Below are positions 14,442-18,628 of a DNA stretch of 18,628 bases, in pieces. The DNA is from an uncultured Clostridia bacterium (lineage in GTDB: Bacteria; Bacillota; Clostridia; TANB77; CAG-508), in assembly GCA_934167495.1 (NCBI GenBank), contig CAKPKP010000022.1, forward strand, positions 1-18,628. Direction: 5' to 3'. The stretch's first letter is position 1; each line of letters begins with the position of its first letter. The notes beneath the pieces were generated by a model that saw only the letters and a list, made by a program, of their open reading frames with translations, did no database searches and was not told the origin of the DNA. Position numbers and translations under genes: made by a program.

Positions 14442-17400
14442 ATGAAATTAAAAGAAGAAAAAGGATCAATAACTTTATTTGTAATAATTGCAATGTTTGC
14501 TTTTGTTTTATTTTCATTAGCTACATATACATTACTTTCAAGGAGAAGTCAAACACAAACAGACTTAATGTCTGAAATAAGAAATATGTATGGTAATGCA
14601 TCAGAATATGATGAATATAAATCATATTTTGATGGAGAAATAGTACCAATATATAGTGCAGAAGAATTAAAAAAGGTAGGTTCAGGTGAAAAAATAGCAA
14701 TAAGTAAGGAAAACGGTAAAATATATACATTTTCAGATACTGCAACATACGTACTAAAAAATGATATAAAATTATCATCTTTTTGGAATGAAAAGTTAAA
14801 TAGTTGGACTCCTATAGGAACAGAAGAAAAACCTTTTAAAGGATTTTTTGAGGGGTTAGGACATAAAATTAGTGGTTTATATATAGATGGTTCAAATTCA
14901 AATCAAGGCTTATTTGGAGTAATAGATGGAGGAATTGTAAGTAATTTAGAAGTTGAAGGAAAAGTAAAGTCTAGTAGTGAAAATATAGGAGGAATTGTTG
15001 GAAAGGCTAAAAATGCATATACAATAAGAAATTGTTTAAATAGAGTAGAAGTTACAGGAAAGAACAATGTAGGAGGCATAATTGGTGAAGACATCGTAGA
15101 AGAAAGCAAAGGAAAAATATTAAACTGTAGGAATATGGCAATTATAACAGGAGAAAGCAAAGTAGGTGGAATAATTGGCATATCAAATGGTGATATAGTA
15201 AATTCGGTAAATTTTTCAAATGTTGAAGCTACTTTAGACTCTGTAGGTGGTCTTGTAGGACTAAAGAATAAGAATGAAAGTAGTAATTTAACTGGAACAT
15301 TAAAAATGTCATATAACATAGCAAAAGTAAAAGGAAACTCAAAAGTAGGAGGAGTTGTAGGAACTAATAATGACATTATTGAAAATTGTTATAACACAGG
15401 AATAGTAGAAGCTTCAAATGGATATGTAGGGGGAATTGTAGGTACTCAAGAAGGCACAACAGACAGTAATAAATTATTAAATTCTTATAGTACAGGAAAT
15501 ATAATTTCAACAGTAGAAGAAAATGTAGGTGGAGTTATAGGAAGCAAAACTGAAAATTCTATTGTTTCAAAATGTATATATATTGAGAATACAGTAAAAG
15601 GCGGAATTGCAGGGGAAAACGTAAAGGATAGTGCAGAAGTGCGTTCAGCAGAATTCATGAAATCAAAATATTGTGTATATGATTTAAGTGAAGAAAATTG
15701 GAAAACAATTTCAGGAATAGATTATCCTGTATTATACTGGCAAGATGGGGAAAAAACAAATTTAGAATTTGAAACAGTATCAACAGCACAAGCCTTAAAA
15801 GATATGGCTCATATTGTAAATGATATGGGAGAAACATTTGAAGGAAAAACAGTAACACAACAAAATGATATAGATTTAAGTACAGTATGTTCAGCAACAT
15901 TAGGTAACTGGGAACCAATAGGGGATTATTCAACAAATACTAATCTATACTTTGCAGGAACATTTGAAGGAAATGGTAATACTATAAGTAATTTGTATAT
16001 AAATGCTTCTGAAAATGATTATCAAGGATTGTTTGGTTATACAAATCATGCTACCGTAACTAATTTAATAATAGAAAGCATAAAAATATTAGGAAGGTAT
16101 AATATAGGAAGTATTATTGGAGTAGATGCAGATTCAAGTAGAATATATAATACCCATATAAGATCAGGAGAATTAATAGGTTCAGGCTGTGTTGGAGGAA
16201 TAACAGGTATTACAAATGGAAATATAATAAAATGTACTAATTATTCAAGTGTTTCATCTTATAGTGCCAATGTTGAAGAATGGGCGATAGGAGGAATTTC
16301 AGGAGGTAGCTATTCGCTTGGGAAAATAGAACAATGCATTAATTATGGTACTATTGTTGGGCTAAAATATATAGGAGGAATTGTTGGAGTAAATTGGTGT
16401 TATACGTTGAATTGTTATAATGTAGGTACTGTTAAATCAAATAATACTCAAAATTGCATATATATTGCTGGGATTGTTGGATATCAAAACTTAGAAAATG
16501 GAAAGCTAGAAAACTGTTACAATATAGGAAAAATAGAAGGCAATTCTAATACTGATAGTATATCAGAAATTATAGGAGGATATGAGAAAGGAATAGTTAA
16601 TAACTGCTATTATTTAGATAAAAATAATAATTTAAAGGGAATTTATTATAATGATATTACTAATTCATGGAGACAAGATGTTCCAGGACAAGCAGAAGTA
16701 CGTTCAGCAGAATTCATGAAATCAAAATATTTTGTAAAAGAATTAGGAGAAGAAAATTGGAAAATAGCACCAGGAGTAAATGATGGATATCCAGTATTAT
16801 CTTGGCTAGCAGGTGAAAAAATAGAACCAGAATTTGAAACAGTATCAACAGCACAAGCTTTAAAGGACATGGCTCATATTGTAAATGATATGGGAGAAAC
16901 ATTTGAAGGAAAAACAGTAACACAACAAAATGATATAGATTTAAGTACAGTATGTTCAGCAACATTAGGTAACTGGACACCTATAGGATTAATTAATCGA
17001 CCATTTGCGGGAATATTTAATGGAAATAATTATAAAGTAAGTAACTTATATATAAATGATACAGAAACAATCTGGGCTCGTGGTTTATTTGCTGCTTGTA
17101 AAGGAGAAATACTTAATTTAGGTGTAGAAAATATAAATATTGCGTCAACAAATACTCAATTTGTTGGAGGAATATCTGGCTTGATGTCTGAAAATGGGAA
17201 AATTGAAAAATGCTATTCAACAGGTAATATTAGTGGAAATATTTCATATGCAGGAGGAATTAGTGGTGGAAATTACGGAGCAACTTTCAGTTATACATAT
17301 ACAATAAATGAATGTTATAGTGGAGTAAATATAAAATCGCAATCTAGAACGGGTGGAATAATTGGAGATAATACTACTGGTGGAACAATCAGTAATTGTT

Positions 17401-18314
17401 ATAATTTTGGAGAAGTAGAATCTTCTGATTATGTTGGTGGAATAGCAGGCATAAATGAAGGAAATATTATTAATTGTTATAATGTTGCTAATATAATTGC
17501 TACTTCGAGTAGAGTTGGAGGGATAACTGGAGCATTAGCTGGTAAAGTAGAAAACTCATATAATATTGGAAAAGTAAGTGGCGATGTAAATTATAAAGGA
17601 GCAATAGTTGGTGCTGGGTCTGGTAATGGCTTAGGGTTAGATGGAATTAAAAATTGTTACTATCTTATAGGAACATCAGCACAACCTAGCCAAGGTAGTA
17701 CAGATATAATAGGACAAGCAGAAGCAAAAACAGGAACATTTATGAAATCGAGTGAATTTGTAAATTTACTAGGAAATAGTAATTGGAAATTAGTAGCAGG
17801 TGCAAATAATGGATATCCAATATTAAGTTGGCAAAATGGAACACCAATAACAGTAAATAATTATGATATATATTGGAATGGAGTATTATCTAACCCTATT
17901 ACTAGTAATGAATTTACAGGTTGGTCTTATAAAGGCACGGTAGAATTTAAAGAAAATTGTATAACATTAACTTCTAGTGTAATTAATCAATTAAATGAGA
18001 TAAGGACAACAGATAAATTGAATCTAACAGATTATAATACAATAGTAATAAGAAAGACAAACGTTAATTTAACAAGATTATATTTTGTAACTGGAAATCT
18101 AGGTATGGTTAATCAAGAAATAATACCATTTACATTTGCAAGTAAAAATGCAATGAATGTAGGGAATGATACATGGATATGTGACATAAGAAATGAAAAT
18201 TATGAGGGCTGGCTAGGAATTTCTTCTTATTCTAGGGATAACGATGGTGATATATATGAAATGTATTTAAGTACCAAAACAGTAGAACAAATAAAAGCAG
18301 AATACGAAAATTAA
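14442..18314 (+). CDS. Large GLUG-repeat surface protein with prepilin-like N-terminus
   Basis: The 1290-residue product opens with KEEKGSITLFVIIAMFAFVL, a short basic leader and hydrophobic helix like those of Tad/TadE-type or pseudopilin-like surface proteins of Clostridia; the pilin Glu5 is absent. The body has three modules (about residues 70-441, 442-796 and 797-1140). Each has a lead-in WxPIG...F.G.F.G.G..IS.LYI, a series of GLUG-type repeats (GGIVG...IENCYNTGIV), and in each case a closing block with ENWK and YPVL.W. About twenty GG[IV].G repeats are present. Residues 1141-1290 form a separate C-terminal domain I do not recognise, with no LPXTG motif. Function is probably adhesion or surface display. 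It lacks an obvious terminator. Confidence 0.85.
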   Translation: MKLKEEKGSITLFVIIAMFAFVLFSLATYTLLSRRSQTQTDLMSEIRNMYGNASEYDEYKSYFDGEIVPIYSAEELKKVGSGEKIAISKENGKIYTFSDTATYVLKNDIKLSSFWNEKLNSWTPIGTEEKPFKGFFEGLGHKISGLYIDGSNSNQGLFGVIDGGIVSNLEVEGKVKSSSENIGGIVGKAKNAYTIRNCLNRVEVTGKNNVGGIIGEDIVEESKGKILNCRNMAIITGESKVGGIIGISNGDIVNSVNFSNVEATLDSVGGLVGLKNKNESSNLTGTLKMSYNIAKVKGNSKVGGVVGTNNDIIENCYNTGIVEASNGYVGGIVGTQEGTTDSNKLLNSYSTGNIISTVEENVGGVIGSKTENSIVSKCIYIENTVKGGIAGENVKDSAEVRSAEFMKSKYCVYDLSEENWKTISGIDYPVLYWQDGEKTNLEFETVSTAQALKDMAHIVNDMGETFEGKTVTQQNDIDLSTVCSATLGNWEPIGDYSTNTNLYFAGTFEGNGNTISNLYINASENDYQGLFGYTNHATVTNLIIESIKILGRYNIGSIIGVDADSSRIYNTHIRSGELIGSGCVGGITGITNGNIIKCTNYSSVSSYSANVEEWAIGGISGGSYSLGKIEQCINYGTIVGLKYIGGIVGVNWCYTLNCYNVGTVKSNNTQNCIYIAGIVGYQNLENGKLENCYNIGKIEGNSNTDSISEIIGGYEKGIVNNCYYLDKNNNLKGIYYNDITNSWRQDVPGQAEVRSAEFMKSKYFVKELGEENWKIAPGVNDGYPVLSWLAGEKIEPEFETVSTAQALKDMAHIVNDMGETFEGKTVTQQNDIDLSTVCSATLGNWTPIGLINRPFAGIFNGNNYKVSNLYINDTETIWARGLFAACKGEILNLGVENINIASTNTQFVGGISGLMSENGKIEKCYSTGNISGNISYAGGISGGNYGATFSYTYTINECYSGVNIKSQSRTGGIIGDNTTGGTISNCYNFGEVESSDYVGGIAGINEGNIINCYNVANIIATSSRVGGITGALAGKVENSYNIGKVSGDVNYKGAIVGAGSGNGLGLDGIKNCYYLIGTSAQPSQGSTDIIGQAEAKTGTFMKSSEFVNLLGNSNWKLVAGANNGYPILSWQNGTPITVNNYDIYWNGVLSNPITSNEFTGWSYKGTVEFKENCITLTSSVINQLNEIRTTDKLNLTDYNTIVIRKTNVNLTRLYFVTGNLGMVNQEIIPFTFASKNAMNVGNDTWICDIRNENYEGWLGISSYSRDNDGDIYEMYLSTKTVEQIKAEYEN
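15633..15911 (+). repeat. Intragenic module repeat, copy 1
   Basis: This encodes AEVRSAEFMKSKY, then the module-closing ENWK block and the opening of the next module up to LGNW. Its last 147 bases (15765-15911) match 16830-16976 with about three differences; the part before is recognisably similar. Confidence 0.85.
16692..16976 (+). repeat. Intragenic module repeat, copy 2
   Basis: This is the second copy of the block at 15633-15911, about 1.06 kb downstream and in frame. Such near-identity within repeats that otherwise diverge suggests recent duplication or gene conversion. A degenerate third closing block (QAEAKTGTFMKSSEF) starts near 17715. Confidence 0.85.
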
Positions 18315-18357
18315 ATAAAGAAACGGAAAATTATTTGTCTAAATCATATTATATTTG

Positions 18358-18411
18358 TTACATAAATGTAATATAAAAGGTGTTGAAATACCAGCCTTTT
18401 TCTTATAAAAT
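18358..18411 (+). promoter_or_regulatory. Operator-like palindrome and promoter of the second GLUG gene
   Basis: TTACATAAATGTAA (18358-18371), TTGAAA (18383-18388) and TAAAAT (18406-18411), with 17 bases between the hexamers, repeat the arrangement upstream of 14442. The spacer bases differ most, as expected if only the contacts are conserved. AGGAG at 18432-18436 is the ribosome site. Confidence 0.65.
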
Positions 18412-18443
18412 TAAGATAGATAAAATGTTTTAGGAGATTGTAT

Positions 18444-18628
18444 ATGAAATTAAAAGAAGAAAAAGGGTCAATAACTCTATTTGTAGTAATTGCAATGTTT
18501 GCTTTTGTTTTATTTTCATTAGCTACATATACATTACTTTCAAGGAGAAGCCAAACACAAACAGACTTAATGTCTGAAATAAGAAATATGTATGGTAATG
18601 CATCAGAATATGATGAATATAAATCATA
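18444..18628 (+). CDS. Start of a second, near-identical GLUG-type surface protein (cut by window end)
   Basis: The first 61 codons are present. The DNA differs from the start of the upstream gene (14442) at about four of 185 positions, with one amino-acid change (Ile to Val in KGSITLFVVIAMFAF). The identical prepilin-like N-terminus and the shared promoter show a tandem gene duplication. What follows beyond the window is unknown; it may carry a different repeat body behind the same N-terminus. Confidence 0.88.
   Translation, partial: MKLKEEKGSITLFVVIAMFAFVLFSLATYTLLSRRSQTQTDLMSEIRNMYGNASEYDEYKS

Noticed and set aside
14442..18314. GLUG repeats as a CRISPR or DNA-level tandem array
   Set aside because: The repetition is at protein level, in frame and diverged in DNA, with no regular repeat-spacer structure.
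1..18628. tRNA, rRNA genes, transposases or phage integration sites
   Set aside because: No cloverleaf, rRNA-like block, transposase or integrase sequence was seen on either strand by eye.

Overview
The window is very AT-rich DNA with Shine-Dalgarno-led genes on both strands. It carries a gerA-type spore germinant receptor operon and a GH18 cell-wall hydrolase of the spore-cortex-lytic type. This points to a spore-forming, low-GC Clostridia-like Firmicute, probably an uncultured host-associated lineage; I cannot name it. UGA is a stop and TGG is Trp, so the code looks like table 11, except for the behaviour of CGG described below.

Layout. (1) 1-239: the 3' end of an upstream unit (two hairpins, the second a terminator), then a leader. 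(2) 240-1916 (+): a membrane-anchored serpin. (3) 2026-3566 (-): a short NfeD protein and an SPFH/stomatin-type protein. Hairpins lie between and around them, and two inverted copies of a 34-bp palindrome flank the SPFH gene. (4) 3734-10033 (+): an apparent five-gene operon of GH18 hydrolase, substrate-binding/vWA fusion, XpaC-like protein, second substrate-binding-like protein and TelA. No ABC permease or ATPase is present, so the binding domains look like tethered receptors rather than importer parts. (5) 14244-10034 (-): gerAA-gerAB-gerAC and a 56-residue membrane protein that ends exactly against telA. (6) 14442-18314 (+): a 1290-residue surface protein of GLUG repeats with a prepilin-like N-terminus, followed by the start of a near-identical tandem paralogue with its own copy of the same promoter and operator-like palindrome.

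The most striking observation is about the codon CGG. In roughly 5,800 codons I find only three in-frame CGG triplets: one in nfeD and two in gerAA. At each one the zero frame collapses into a short wrong tail. Skipping one base (the C) restores the conserved family sequence, with a family-conserved glycine encoded by the following GGN. About 23 other CGG trinucleotides lie out of frame in the coding sequence and none is associated with a frame break. CGT and CGA work as ordinary Arg codons. CGG therefore appears to act as an unassigned codon bypassed by +1 frameshifting (or CGGN read as Gly), unless all three are the same kind of sequence error.

Functionally, the window combines envelope and spore functions: germinant sensing (GerA), a cell-wall hydrolase, membrane-microdomain proteins (SPFH/NfeD), an envelope-stress-like TelA/XpaC module with extracellular sensors, a surface protease inhibitor, and large repetitive surface proteins.
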